Origin: Sandaracinus amylolyticus
Lineage (GTDB): Bacteria > Myxococcota_A > Polyangia > Polyangiales > Sandaracinaceae
Assembly: GCF_021631985.1 (NCBI RefSeq)
Contig: NZ_CP070225.1
Location: forward strand, 5,766,001 to 5,830,000
DNA length: 64,000 nucleotides
Direction of reading: 5' to 3'
This document shows, in pieces, positions 34,001 to 43,487 of the stretch (position 1 is the stretch's first letter; every line of letters starts with the position of its first letter). The notes under the pieces are model-generated. The model did no database searches and had not been told where the DNA came from. It was given only the letters and a program-made list of their open reading frames with translations. Position numbers and translations under genes: made by a program.

Positions 34001-36457
34001 GCCGCCGCGCGCACCGGTGACTTGCTCTTCGGCGGCTACGCCGCGTTCCACCTCGGCACCAACCTCCTGGTGAGCGCCGAGCCGCTCGGTCGCGCCGACG
34101 CGCGCATCCTCGCCTCGCTCGAGCAGACGATCCGCGCGCGCCTGCCGGGGCTGAGCCACGTGATCGCGTCGCAGCTCGAGCTGGTGCGTCGGCTCCGCGG
34201 GCTGCCGTTCGACGAGCGTTTCCCCACCGGCGACGAGCTGCTGCAGGTCTTCGAGGCCGATCGCGAGAAGGGCGCGATCGGCCACCGCGTGTTCCAACAC
34301 TGGATGTTCGTGATGGAGGAGCGCGCGATCGCCGGCGACTTCGCCGCCGCGGTCGACGCGACGATCCGATGCGAGCAACAGATCGCCGGGATCTCGGGGC
34401 TCGAGCAGGGAGAGTTCCGGTTCTGGGCCGCGCTCTGCCACCTCGCGGTGTGCGACGGCGTCGAGGGCGCGGCGGCCGCGCACGTCGCGGCGGCGCGTCG
34501 TTATCACTCGATGCTCGAGACGTGCGCGCGCCACGGCGTCGAGACGTGGGGCTGCCGGAGCGCGCTCGTCGCCGCCGAGCTCGCGCGCGTCGAGCGGCGC
34601 GAGTGGGACGCCGCGCGCGCGTACGACGAGTCGATCCGGCTCGCGCGGCAGCACGCGATGTTCCACGTCGCCGGGATCGCGTCGGAGCGCGCGTCGGCGT
34701 TCTACGCGGCGCGCGGGCTCGAGACCTCGTCGCTCGCCCACCTCCGCCGCGCGCGCGAGAGCTACGCCCGATGGGGCGCGACGGTGAAGGTGCGTGAGCT
34801 CGAGCGCGCGATCTCGTCGCGCGCCGCGCCCGACGACGCGCCGATCGCGCGCGGTGCCGACGAGGCCCACCTCGACATCGCCGCCGTGGTGAAGCTCTTC
34901 CGCGCGGTCTCGGGCGAGCTCGTGCTTCCGGAGCTCGTGAAGAAGCTCGTCGCGCTCGCGCTCGAGCACGCAGGGGCGGAGCGCGCGCTCCTGCTCGTGG
35001 TCGACGAGCGGGGCGTGCTGCGGATCGCGGCGAGCGCGTCGACCGAGCTCGAAGGAGCGATCGCGCGCAACGAGAGCGCACCGGCGCGCGCCGACGACGT
35101 GCCGATGACGATCGTCGACTACGTGCTGCGCACCTACGAGATGGTCGTCATCGACGACGCGCGATCCGCGCATCCGTTCGCCGGCGATGCGTATCTCGAG
35201 CGCCGCGCGTGCCGATCGGTGCTGTGCCTGCCGATGATGGTGCAGGGCCGCCCGAGCGGCGTGCTCTACCTCGAGAACAACCTCGCGCCGCAGGCGTACT
35301 CGTCGTCGCGCACCGCGGTGCTCGGGCTCCTGGTCTCGCAGGCAGCGGTCGCGCTCGAGAACGCGCGGCTCTACGCCGATCTCCAGCGCGCGCAGCTCTA
35401 CATGGGCCACGCCGAGCGGCTCGGGCGGACCGGCAGCTTCAGCCTCACGCCGTCGACCGGCGAGACGTACTGGTCCGAGGAGCTCTTCCGGCTGCTCGAG
35501 GTCGAGCCGCCCGCCGACGTCGCCAAGGTGCGTGTGCACCCCGAGGACCTCCCGATGCTGAGCGCGATCTTCGGCAACACGCGGCTGCCCGAGGAGCTCT
35601 CGTTCGAGTACCGCTCGGTCCTTCCGAGCGGCGAGGTCCGGCATCTCGCGGTGGTCGCGAGGGACGTGAGCGAGCCCGGCGCGCCGCAGCTCTTCGCGGG
35701 CGCGGCGCGCGACGTGACGGAGATGCGGCACGCGGAGGAGAAGCTGCAGCAGACCCAGGCCGCGCTCACCGACGCCACGCGCATCGCGAGCCTCGGCGAG
35801 CTCGCGGCGGCGATCGCGCACGAGGTGAACCAGCCGATCGCGGCGATCCGGCTCGACGCGGCGACCTGCAACCGTTGGCTGCAGGCCGAGGTGCCGAACC
35901 TCGACGAGGCGCGCGGTGCGGCGGGTCGCATCGCACGGGCGGCGGATCGTGCGAGCGAGGTGGTGAAGCGATTGCGGGTCCTCTTCACGCAGTCGAGCGG
36001 CGCGCACGCGCCCTTCGATCTCGCCGACGCGCTCTCCGAGGTGCTCGCGCTCACCCGCGGTCACACCCGCCGCGCCGGCGTGACGGTCGCGGTGCACCTC
36101 GACGACGATCTCCCGAAGGTCGCGGGCGATCGCGTGCAGGTGCAGCAGGTGCTGATCAACCTCGTGACCAACGCCGCCGACGCGACCGGCGCGCGCGCTC
36201 CGGGCTCGCGCGACGTGAGCGTCACGCTGCGGCGAGAAGGCGAGCGGGTGGCGGTCCGGGTGCGCGACAACGGGAGCGGCATCGCGCCCGCGGACGTCCG
36301 GCAGATCTTCGACGCGTTCTTCACGACGAAGTCGGCCGGCATGGGCATGGGGCTCTCGATCAGCCGCACCATCGTGGAGAGCCACGGCGGGCGGCTCGTC
36401 GCCGAGGCGAACGACGACGTGGGCACGACGTTCTCGTTCTCGCTCCCGACGAGCTAA
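30995..36457 (+). CDS. Trifunctional (pseudo)Ser/Thr kinase-ATPase-sensor histidine kinase
   Basis: About 1820 residues. The N-terminal kinase-like domain (residues 50-280) keeps the SPERTG...DLYSLGVTLYELLAG lobe but reads VHGDVRPASLLF instead of HxDxKPxN, and the DFG triplet is replaced, so it is probably inactive as a kinase. A large AAA/STAND ATPase follows (Walker A GEAGVGKSAI, Walker B LFLDDLQWLD), then a TPR-like helical region, a GAF domain (about 1290-1450), PAS, HisKA (AAAIAHEVNQPIAAIRL) and HATPase_c (DNGSGIAP, GMGMGLSISR). It is soluble. Candidate starts are GTG 30974, ATG 30995 and ATG 31001. A partner in the adjacent FixJ/NtrC operon is expected. Confidence 0.9.
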   Translation: MDMSQHSGSGAPERSAGDLGEYGAGPWAPDGPFATRRGVRADGTRVFLTTVTSGGSALEMDQLERVIALRDVLDPAWATQPLDLLVVDGRPVLVLADPAAASLDARSAGPIDVGAFLRIAIGCARSLAALHARALVHGDVRPASLLFDPESDRVWLARLHRCGPPSDAPQSGQDLPASMLPYVSPERTGRVPSGIDERSDLYSLGVTLYELLAGTVPFAAEDRMELVHAHVARRPPPLEERCEGVPAIVCTIVTTLLAKHPDDRYRTAAGLEADLVRCAEAWARGALEPFPLRSTESVERLRSADGLIGRAREVGALRAGLDRVTATHGTELVLLHGEAGVGKSAIVDALFRSLDGAGALIGAGKFDSHRRDVPYATLARALESLVRSVLARPEADVARWRAELARALGPAGGVLVDLIPGVARLLEIDGTITELPPQAAKQRVQAALLRFVGVLARPEHPLVLFLDDLQWLDADTLALLEPIATAGIGPLLLVGAYRDDELPDDHALHRVLASIGEHGGRVASVRIEPLDREAVRELVATMLGESGSDDIASRIHEEAGGNPFFAIQLLVALAEQRLLAFDRARSAWTLDDARIGDRRVGDNVVDLLLRKIARLPEDAQAALGQLACFGSEVSSRVAAIARGESEAELHLAIAPAMRAGLVARRGDGYVFLHDRIQEAAYARIDPGDRAGVHVALGRRLAEEAPELTHGELVFEIVDQLGRGAALIESREERERLASLALVAGRRARAATAYASAKRHLTLGDELLDDERWSRDYSLAFDLALLRAECELLTGERDAAGDRLSTLAGHARGIVDRSRVACLRIAFHAASGMHPLAIAVGLEYLAETGVEWNASPTPADVAHEMRRFWETLGPRKPRDLLQLPRLVDAEWLATLDVLLELSAPALFTNPMLYGLVVGRQANIGLEHGNSDATALAYAHLAVALGTQGQLEAAFALGRLAFDLVEERGFDRFRPRVFMLFGGYVASFHTNLRWCREIVERAVDAAARTGDLLFGGYAAFHLGTNLLVSAEPLGRADARILASLEQTIRARLPGLSHVIASQLELVRRLRGLPFDERFPTGDELLQVFEADREKGAIGHRVFQHWMFVMEERAIAGDFAAAVDATIRCEQQIAGISGLEQGEFRFWAALCHLAVCDGVEGAAAAHVAAARRYHSMLETCARHGVETWGCRSALVAAELARVERREWDAARAYDESIRLARQHAMFHVAGIASERASAFYAARGLETSSLAHLRRARESYARWGATVKVRELERAISSRAAPDDAPIARGADEAHLDIAAVVKLFRAVSGELVLPELVKKLVALALEHAGAERALLLVVDERGVLRIAASASTELEGAIARNESAPARADDVPMTIVDYVLRTYEMVVIDDARSAHPFAGDAYLERRACRSVLCLPMMVQGRPSGVLYLENNLAPQAYSSSRTAVLGLLVSQAAVALENARLYADLQRAQLYMGHAERLGRTGSFSLTPSTGETYWSEELFRLLEVEPPADVAKVRVHPEDLPMLSAIFGNTRLPEELSFEYRSVLPSGEVRHLAVVARDVSEPGAPQLFAGAARDVTEMRHAEEKLQQTQAALTDATRIASLGELAAAIAHEVNQPIAAIRLDAATCNRWLQAEVPNLDEARGAAGRIARAADRASEVVKRLRVLFTQSSGAHAPFDLADALSEVLALTRGHTRRAGVTVAVHLDDDLPKVAGDRVQVQQVLINLVTNAADATGARAPGSRDVSVTLRREGERVAVRVRDNGSGIAPADVRQIFDAFFTTKSAGMGMGLSISRTIVESHGGRLVAEANDDVGTTFSFSLPTS

Positions 36458-36470
36458 CCCGGTCCAACCG
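36454..36470 (+). promoter_or_regulatory. Leader motif CTAACCCGGTCCAACCG
   Basis: A plus-strand relative of the CAA-N3/4-CGTCCAA motif, overlapping the stop of the trifunctional kinase gene and 51 nt upstream of the alpha/beta hydrolase ATG. Confidence 0.3.
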
Positions 36471-36521
36471 GCGCGCGGTGCAGACGCTCATCCTCGGCAT
36501 CGCACACGAGAGGAGACAGGG

Positions 36522-37376
36522 ATGAGCACGCTCGAGATCGCCACCCACGCACCCAATCGCTCCGTCGAGATCGGCGGTCGCTCGCTCGCGTATCGCACCA
36601 TCGGCGAGGGCAAGCCGATCGTCCTCTGCAACCGCTTCCGCGGGGTGATGGACGACTGGGATCCGCTCTTCCTCGCGTCGCTCGCCGACCGCGGCTTCCG
36701 CGTGGTGTGGTTCGACTACTCGGGCCTCGGCCTCTCGACCGGCGAGCGCACCTACGATCCCTCGAAGATGGCGCGCGATCCGCGCGATCTGATCGAGGCG
36801 CTCGATCTGCGCGACGTCGTGATCGCGGGCTGGTCGCTCGGCGGGATGGTCGCGCAGGTCTTCTTCGCGATGCACCCCGAGCGGCTGAGCCACGTCGTGC
36901 TGCTCGGGACCACGCCGCCCGGGCCGCTGGTGAAGCTCGCGGAGCAGCTCTTCTTCGACACCGCGGCGATCGACACCTACGGCATCGAGGCGGAGACGAT
37001 CCTCTTCTTCGAGCCGCGCGATCCCAAGAGCCGCGAGGCCGCGAAGCGCTCGGCCGCGCGCATCGCGGCGCGCACCGAGGCGCGGAGCCCGCGGGTCCCG
37101 ACCGCGTGGGCCGCGTCCACGCTCTCCGGCCCGCGCAGCCCGATCTTCCCGGCGCCCGCGGTGCTCGCCGCGCTGCAGAGCACGACGATCCCCGTGCTCC
37201 ACGTGGCCGGGGACCACGACATCATCTTCCCGGTCGAGAACTGGTACGCGCTCAATGCGCAGCTCCCGACGACGCAGCTCCTCACCTACCCGCGCGCCGG
37301 CCACGGCCCGCACCACGAGCACCCCGAGGCGACCGCGGACCACGTCGCCGCGTTCGTGCGCAGCACCGCGCGCTGA
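36522..37376 (+). CDS. Alpha/beta hydrolase
   Basis: A protein of 284 residues with the alpha/beta hydrolase fold. The oxyanion segment is modified (CNRFRGVMDDWDP rather than HG), the nucleophile elbow is GWSLGG (Ser), the acid lies in VAGDHDIIFP and the His in GHGPHHEHPEA. It most resembles putative esterases/peroxidases of this superfamily; substrate unknown. An AGGAGACAGGG RBS precedes ATG 36522. It lies 64 bp downstream of the large kinase gene on the same strand and may share its transcript. Confidence 0.88.
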   Translation: MSTLEIATHAPNRSVEIGGRSLAYRTIGEGKPIVLCNRFRGVMDDWDPLFLASLADRGFRVVWFDYSGLGLSTGERTYDPSKMARDPRDLIEALDLRDVVIAGWSLGGMVAQVFFAMHPERLSHVVLLGTTPPGPLVKLAEQLFFDTAAIDTYGIEAETILFFEPRDPKSREAAKRSAARIAARTEARSPRVPTAWAASTLSGPRSPIFPAPAVLAALQSTTIPVLHVAGDHDIIFPVENWYALNAQLPTTQLLTYPRAGHGPHHEHPEATADHVAAFVRSTAR

Positions 37377-37386
37377 CTCGCGATCG

Positions 37387-37409
37387 GGGCGCGTCCTCGC
37401 GGCGCGCCC
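37387..37409. terminator. GC hairpin between convergent hydrolase and FixJ genes
   Basis: GGGCGCG and CGCGCCC form a 7-bp stem around a 9-nt loop. It lies exactly in the 32-bp gap between convergent stops. There is no T tract, so efficient intrinsic termination is uncertain. Confidence 0.45.
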
Positions 37410-38044
37410 TACCCGCTCTTGCGTCCGAGCTTCTCCGCCATCCGGACGAGATCCGCGAGCGACGCAGCGGCCATCTTCCGCATCACCTGGCCGCGCTGCA
37501 TCTTCACGGTCACCTCGGAGGTCCCGAGCTCGGCCGCGATCTGCTTGTTCAGCAGGCCGGCGACGACACGATCCATCACCTGTCGCTCGCGCGGGGTGAG
37601 CGACGCGTGACGCTCGGCGAGCTCGCGCATCGCGACGTCGTCGCGGCGCGCCCGCGAGCTGCGCTCGATCGCCTGCGCGACGCCGTCCAGCAGCGCGTCG
37701 TCGCCGAAGGGCTTCATCAGGAACTCGACGGCGCCCGCCTTCATCGCGCGCACCGACATCGGCACGTCGGCATGGCCCGTGACGAACACGATCGGCACGC
37801 CCTGCCCGAGTCGATCCTGGAGATCGAGACCACTGAGCCCGGGCAGCTCCACGTCGAGGATCAGACAGTCGGGCGGGTCGCCCGCCGGGCGCGCGAGGAA
37901 GTCGCGCGGCGATGCGAACGCCTCGACGCGATAGCCCTCCGAGCGCAACAGGCTGTCGAGCGCATCGCGGATCGACGCGTCGTCGTCGACGACGACCACC
38001 AGCGGTGTCGGGCTCGATCGCTCGTCCTTCCGCTGCGTGGGCAT
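37409..38044 (-). CDS. FixJ/NodW-type response regulator
   Basis: A protein of 211 residues. The receiver domain has the acidic pair (VVVVDDDAS), the phospho-acceptor Asp in LILDVELPG, Thr in FVTGHAD and Lys in MKPFGDD. The C-terminal LuxR-type helix-turn-helix is the FixJ version ([40 protein letters not shown]). It is the third gene of the minus-strand response-regulator operon, 7 bp behind the NtrC-type gene. FixJ-like regulators pair with HEVNQP-type kinases, two of which lie at 26.2 and 31.0 kb. DNA target and signal are not known. Confidence 0.93.
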   Translation of the reverse strand: MPTQRKDERSSPTPLVVVVDDDASIRDALDSLLRSEGYRVEAFASPRDFLARPAGDPPDCLILDVELPGLSGLDLQDRLGQGVPIVFVTGHADVPMSVRAMKAGAVEFLMKPFGDDALLDGVAQAIERSSRARRDDVAMRELAERHASLTPRERQVMDRVVAGLLNKQIAAELGTSEVTVKMQRGQVMRKMAAASLADLVRMAEKLGRKSG

Positions 38045-38051
38045 CGAACGG

Positions 38052-39425
<1,374 letters not shown>

Positions 39426-39436
39426 CGGGGCCTCCT

Positions 39437-39808
39437 TCACGAAGGGGGGACCAGCGCCTGATCGAGGGCACCGAGCAGGGCCTCGTCGTCGAACGGCTTC
39501 ACGAGGAGCGCGACGGCGCCGGCATCACGGGCGCGCGCGCGGATCTCGTCGGTGGGCTGACCGGTGATGAACACGACCGGCAGCGTCTCTCCGCGGCGGA
39601 CGATCTCGGCGAAGAGATCGGGGCCGCTCATGCGCGGCATGCGGACGTCGGCGATCAGGCAGTCGGCACCGCGACGGGCGTCCGACTCGAGGCATGCCTC
39701 GGGCGACGAGAAGGCGATCACGCGATAGCCGGCCGAGACCAGCAGCGCCCGCAGGGACTCGCGGACCGACTCGTCGTCGTCGACGACGCACACCAGGTTG
39801 GAGAACAT
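39437..39808 (-). CDS. Single-domain response regulator
   Basis: A receiver-only protein of 123 residues: VVDDDES, phospho-acceptor in LIADVRMPRMSG, Thr in FITGQ and Lys in VKPFDDE. With no output domain it may act by protein contact or phosphate transfer, or as a phosphate sink for the neighbouring kinases. It is the first gene of the regulator operon; the next gene starts 11 bp downstream. ATG 39808 begins the receiver fold directly. An ATG at 39850 would add a short tail and overlaps an inverted repeat. Confidence 0.9.
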   Translation of the reverse strand: MFSNLVCVVDDDESVRESLRALLVSAGYRVIAFSSPEACLESDARRGADCLIADVRMPRMSGPDLFAEIVRRGETLPVVFITGQPTDEIRARARDAGAVALLVKPFDDEALLGALDQALVPPS

Positions 39809-39850
39809 CCGAGTGACGCGAGCGTGCGCGGGGACGCGCGGGGTGGCCAT

Positions 39851-39864
39851 CATACCTTGGTATG
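39851..39864. promoter_or_regulatory. Inverted repeat CATACC-TT-GGTATG
   Basis: Perfect 6-bp arms around a 2-bp centre, about 43 bp before the single-receiver gene ATG and in the gap to the AraC gene. It is probably an operator for a dimeric regulator, or it overlaps the regulator-operon promoter. Confidence 0.5.
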
Positions 39865-39900
39865 GGTGCCGTCCCGGCCGCGCCGACGCGCCGACACCGG

Positions 39901-39916
39901 TGTCCACGGTTGGACA
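39901..39916. promoter_or_regulatory. Palindrome TGTCCACGGTTGGACA (candidate UAS)
   Basis: A 6-bp-arm inverted repeat (TGTCCA/TGGACA) with 4-bp centre. It matches the element at 30985 in 15 of 16 positions. It lies 54 bp upstream of the sigma-54-like promoter for the AraC gene and about 95 bp from the regulator operon start, so it could serve either gene. Confidence 0.65.
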
Positions 39917-39970
39917 GCGACGCGCGACGGGGCCGTCGAGACCGCGCGCGTCACACGGGGATCACGCGTC

Positions 39971-39985
39971 TGGCACGCACGCTGC
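39971..39985 (+). promoter_or_regulatory. Candidate sigma-54 promoter TGGCACG-CACG-CTGC
   Basis: A perfect TGGCACG -24 element and CTGC -12 element at the right spacing, 28 bp before the AraC gene ATG, with an NtrC-type activator gene nearby. Confidence 0.7.
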
Positions 39986-40013
39986 TCGATGGCGGTGCGG
40001 AGGACGCATCACG

Positions 40014-40820
40014 ATGGCACGAACCGCTCGCGCTCCACGCCCCACTTCGTCGTGCGAGGCGCTCTCGGTCCGATGGTCTCGCCACGGCGAAGGGTACGCC
40101 GCGCTCGAGGTGCTCGAGGTGGACGAGGCCCCGTCGCGCGCGTGGTCCTTCGTGTGGCCCGCGCGCGTGATGGTGCAGGCGCGCAGCGCGGGCGTCCGGT
40201 TCCGCGCCGGTCGCCAGCGCGGCGAGCTCGCGCTCGGCTCGGTGCTGGTGATCGACGGGCCGAGCGCGCACGTGGTGCTGCACACCGATCGCGGCGCGTC
40301 GTTCCGCGTGGTGTTCGGCCGGCCCGAGGGCACGGCGCCCGGTGCTGCGCTCGAGGTGCGCACCGCGCGTGTCGTCGACCTCGACGTCGATCTCGATCCG
40401 GTGCGCATCGACGAGCGCGCGCGCGACGCGCTGCGGACCGTGGGCCCGGCGCCGAGGCGGCTCGACGCGCGGCTCGCGCGCGCCTGCCAGCACATCGCGC
40501 AGACCCTCACCGAGGAGCTGCGGCTCGAGGATCTCGCGGCGATCGCGGGGGTCCACCGTTGTCATCTCTGCCGGGTGTTCGCGCAGCACCTCGGGCTCTC
40601 TCCGCTGCGCTTCCGCGCGCACGTGCGCGTCGCGCGGGCGCGGGCGCTGCTCGCGGCGGGCGCGGACTGCATCTCGGTCGCGCACGAGGTGGGCTACTGC
40701 GATCAGAGCCACTTCAACCGGAGCTTCCGCGAGATCACCGGCACCACGCCGGGCGCGTACGCGCGGGTCGTGCGGATCGCGTGCGAGACCGGCAGCGCTC
40801 GCTGGCTCTCGGCGGCGTGA
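40014..40820 (+). CDS. AraC-family regulator under a sigma-54-like promoter
   Basis: A protein of 268 residues. The C-terminal domain has two helix-turn-helix units (LRLEDLAAIAGVHRCHLCRVF and CISVAHEVGYCDQSHFNRSF) and the typical ITGTTPGAYAR end. The N-terminal half is a cupin-like sensor with GVRFRAGRQRGELALGSVLV and no clear ligand site. GGAGG lies 10 nt upstream of ATG 40014. AraC genes behind sigma-54 promoters are uncommon, and this one could form a second tier of the circuit. Confidence 0.88.
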   Translation: MARTARAPRPTSSCEALSVRWSRHGEGYAALEVLEVDEAPSRAWSFVWPARVMVQARSAGVRFRAGRQRGELALGSVLVIDGPSAHVVLHTDRGASFRVVFGRPEGTAPGAALEVRTARVVDLDVDLDPVRIDERARDALRTVGPAPRRLDARLARACQHIAQTLTEELRLEDLAAIAGVHRCHLCRVFAQHLGLSPLRFRAHVRVARARALLAAGADCISVAHEVGYCDQSHFNRSFREITGTTPGAYARVVRIACETGSARWLSAA

Positions 40821-40852
40821 TCGGAGTGTCCGAATCGCCTCGCTGGCGCCGA

Positions 40853-41518
40853 TCACCGCAGATCCGACGACGACACCAGCGCGCCGAACGCGAGGCCGCT
40901 CGCGATGCCGAGGAGCGCGCCGACGACGACGTCGGTCGTGTGGTGCATGTCGCCGATGATCCGCAGCAGCGCGACCGCCGCGGCCGAGCCGATCGATCCG
41001 ATGCAGAGGCCGGTGTCCCACGCATCGCCGAGCGCGCTGCGACGCGCGCACACGAGCGCGGCGCTGGTGGCCGCCAGCGCGGCGTGCAGCGAGTAGAAGC
41101 TGAGCGTCGCGGCCCGCGCATCACACGCGAACGGCGTCTCGGCGCACGCGAGCGTGTAGGGGCGAGCGCGCACCGTCGCGTGCTTCACCAGCTCGCCGAG
41201 CGTCCAAGTGAGCGCGAGCGCACCGATGCCGAAGAACAACGAGGGCGCGAGCGCGTCGGGGTCGTCGTGGGAGAGCGGATCGACGATCGCGTCGCCGATC
41301 GCGACCCCGACCGTCGCGAGGAGCAGCACGTCGCTCACCGTGCGAGCGCGCCCTCGGACGTCCTCGGTGCCGCCGCGGAGCGCGGCGCGGAGCGTGGTGT
41401 CGATCGCCGGCGCGCCGGGCGTCTCCGGCTCCCACTCGAGCTGCGCGTGCGCGGTCGAGGAGAGCACCGAGATCGCGATCACCCACACTGCCGTGCGCAT
41501 TTTCACGTTCGCGATCAC
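40853..41518 (-). CDS. PAP2-superfamily membrane phosphatase
   Basis: A protein of 221 residues. A signal-like N-terminus (RTAVWVIAISVLSSTAHAQ) precedes helices carrying the three phosphatase motifs: KHATVRARPYT (motif 1), SFYSLHAA (motif 2, with the catalytic His but PSGH changed to YSLH) and RIIGDMHHTTDVVVGALLG (motif 3). It probably dephosphorylates lipid phosphates at the periplasmic side. GTG 41518 overlaps the stop of the FadL-type gene (GTGA), so the two are coupled. ATG 41500 is an alternative. Confidence 0.85.
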   Translation of the reverse strand: MIANVKMRTAVWVIAISVLSSTAHAQLEWEPETPGAPAIDTTLRAALRGGTEDVRGRARTVSDVLLLATVGVAIGDAIVDPLSHDDPDALAPSLFFGIGALALTWTLGELVKHATVRARPYTLACAETPFACDARAATLSFYSLHAALAATSAALVCARRSALGDAWDTGLCIGSIGSAAAVALLRIIGDMHHTTDVVVGALLGIASGLAFGALVSSSDLR

Positions 41519-42996
41519 CGTAGTACGGAGTTGATTTCACCGTCGGACTCGGGCGGACAGTGCTCGGGGAGCTCGTCGGGTGTCGCGACGATCCCGCCGG
41601 GATCGACGCCACAGGCCTCGAGGAATTCGCGGTACACGTCGCGCGCGAAGCGCCCGATCGCGCCCGCGCCGCCGGTCACGAACAGATAGACCGTCTGCCA
41701 CTCGACCGTGGTCGGCGCGTATTGCATCTCGGCCGCGCCGATCGCGCCGAGCGGACGCAGGCCCATGCCCCATCCGAGCATCGCCATCACACCGACCTGG
41801 ATGCGATAGTCGTCGCCGCGATATCCCACGCTCCCACTCAGACCGAATGCGTCGATGCGATCGGGACGATAGGAATCCACGGTCTCGCGCGACAGCGGTG
41901 GTGACGCCGAGAGATTCGTGAACACGCCGAACGCGACTGGCACGATCCCGGCAATCGTCATCTCGCCGCCGAGCGCCGCTTGGAACACCGCATCGGCGTC
42001 GTACTCGCGTGCGATCCACACGCCCGGTCGGGGCGCCGACTCGCTCGATGGAAACGGGCGCACTCGACCCGCCGCGCCGACGACGCCGAGATCCAGCGCG
42101 ACGAGGATCTCGGGATCGAGCGCGAGCGCGAGGCCCGATCGGATCGACCACGGGATCGGCGAGTCGCCCGCGAGATCGTCGCGGCGCTCGAACGTCGCGG
42201 CGGGCGCGCCCCCGACGACCATGCTCGCGTGATCGACCACCGACGCGGTCTCGCTGAGCGCGATCCCGGGAAGGCGCAGCGTGACGCCCCAGCGCCAGCG
42301 ACCGTCGATCTGCCAGTGGAAGCCGAGCATCGCGACGAGGTGCCAGGCCTCCAGCGAGGTCGTGGTCTGTCGCGCCGCGAGCAGCTCGCGCGGCCCGATC
42401 ACCGTCGCGACCTCTTCCTCGCGATGCGTCATCGAGCGGCGCGCGGCGTAGAGCGAGACGCCGAGGCCCCACGCGCGATCGGGCCGGAGCCCGTAGCCGA
42501 TGCCGAACCAGCGCGTGCCGTCGCGGTGCTCGACGCGCAGGCTCGTGGCGCTCGCGCCGTCGGCGTCGTGGAACGAGAAGGCGCGCGTCTCCTGGTGCGG
42601 GTTGAGCGTCGCGATCGCGAGCCCGTGCCGCGGCGCCTCGTCGTCTCCGAAGTGCACGACGCCGCCGAGGAACACCGGCAGCGGCGCGTCCCCGTCGAGC
42701 CTCAGATCCTCGGCGCCGCCGATCGACGCGTAGCCGTCGCGCACCGTGAGGCGATCGGACACGTTCAGCGAGAGGCTGGTCGCGACCGCGCCCGAGTCGC
42801 CGAACGCGAGCGCGCCCGGGTTGTGGTAGACGGCCGAGGCGTCGTCGGCGACGCCGGTGAACGCGCCGCCCAGGCCGAGCGCGTGGCTCCCCACCGGGAA
42901 GCCGGAGTAGTTGAGGGCCTGCGCGCCCGCGATCGGTGCGTGCGCCAGCAGCGCGAGCACGAGCCAGACGCCGCGCGCCGCGAGACGATCGCGCAT
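41515..42996 (-). CDS. OmpP1/FadL-family outer-membrane protein
   Basis: A protein of 493 residues. The signal peptide ends AGAQ; the mature N-terminus has the FadL-type hatch/strand sequence NYSGFPVGSHALGLGGAF, GVADDASAVYHNPGAL, the classic OmpP1 signature. Many aromatic beta-strands follow, and a Cys/Pro-rich tail (ACGVDPGGI, ELPEHCPPE) closes the protein. Family members import hydrophobic molecules such as long-chain fatty acids. Coupling with a PAP2 phosphatase suggests lipid uptake or processing, which is inference. Confidence 0.88.
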   Translation of the reverse strand: MRDRLAARGVWLVLALLAHAPIAGAQALNYSGFPVGSHALGLGGAFTGVADDASAVYHNPGALAFGDSGAVATSLSLNVSDRLTVRDGYASIGGAEDLRLDGDAPLPVFLGGVVHFGDDEAPRHGLAIATLNPHQETRAFSFHDADGASATSLRVEHRDGTRWFGIGYGLRPDRAWGLGVSLYAARRSMTHREEEVATVIGPRELLAARQTTTSLEAWHLVAMLGFHWQIDGRWRWGVTLRLPGIALSETASVVDHASMVVGGAPAATFERRDDLAGDSPIPWSIRSGLALALDPEILVALDLGVVGAAGRVRPFPSSESAPRPGVWIAREYDADAVFQAALGGEMTIAGIVPVAFGVFTNLSASPPLSRETVDSYRPDRIDAFGLSGSVGYRGDDYRIQVGVMAMLGWGMGLRPLGAIGAAEMQYAPTTVEWQTVYLFVTGGAGAIGRFARDVYREFLEACGVDPGGIVATPDELPEHCPPESDGEINSVLR

Positions 42997-43003
42997 GTGC
43001 GGA

Positions 43004-43438
43004 TCAGGCGGTCTTCAGCGAGGCGCGCAGCGTGATCTTCGGCACGCCTGCGAGCGCCTTCGACACCGGGCACGTCGCCTTCGCGGTCTCGGCGTGGCGA
43101 ACGAACGTCGCCTCGTCGATGCCCGGGACGACGCCCTCGAGCTCGAGCGCGATCTCGGGGATCGAGAACTGCCCGCCGTCGTTCGCGAGCGTGACGCTCG
43201 CGTGGGTGCGGAGCTCGGTCGGCGTGAGCCCCGCGCTGCTGAGGATCGCGCTGACCGCCATCGTGAAGCACGCGGCGTGGGCCGCGCCGAGCAGCTCCTC
43301 GGGGTTCGAGCCCGGACCGTCCTCCATGCGCGAGCGCACCGAGTAGCTCGCCTTCACGGCGGTGCTCTGGGTCGCGATGCTGCCGCGTCCCTCGCGCAGG
43401 TTGCCGTTCCACACCACGTCTGCAGTTCGCTTGGCCAT
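43004..43438 (-). CDS. OsmC-family peroxiredoxin
   Basis: A protein of 144 residues. The OsmC fold includes the two redox Cys in GAAHAACFTMAV and ETAKATCPVSKAL and the conserved Arg in SVRSRMEDGPGSNPEELL. OsmC/Ohr proteins reduce organic hydroperoxides using lipoyl or dithiol partners. ATG 43438 is chosen because AGGA lies 9 nt upstream; an ATG at 43447 is close by. It follows the catalase gene (50 bp) in the same direction, and the leader holds the GCAACACCGTCCAAGG motif. Confidence 0.92.
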   Translation of the reverse strand: MAKRTADVVWNGNLREGRGSIATQSTAVKASYSVRSRMEDGPGSNPEELLGAAHAACFTMAVSAILSSAGLTPTELRTHASVTLANDGGQFSIPEIALELEGVVPGIDEATFVRHAETAKATCPVSKALAGVPKITLRASLKTA

Positions 43439-43470
43439 GATCGTCATCCTGCGCGGCGCCTGCGGGGATG

Positions 43471-43486
43471 CCTTGGACGGTGTTGC
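43471..43486 (-). promoter_or_regulatory. Leader motif GCAACACCGTCCAAGG
   Basis: Lies 32 nt before the OsmC start, between catalase and OsmC genes. It shares CAA-N4-CGTCCAA with five other leaders in this window. Confidence 0.5.
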
Positions 43487-43487
43487 G

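Noticed and set aside
29837-36385. Antisense open frame of over 6.5 kb opposite the giant kinase gene
   Set aside because: It lies exactly antisense to well-supported genes, is Arg/Glu/Ala/His-rich with no motif, and is explained by the GC-rich codon bias that removes stop codons.
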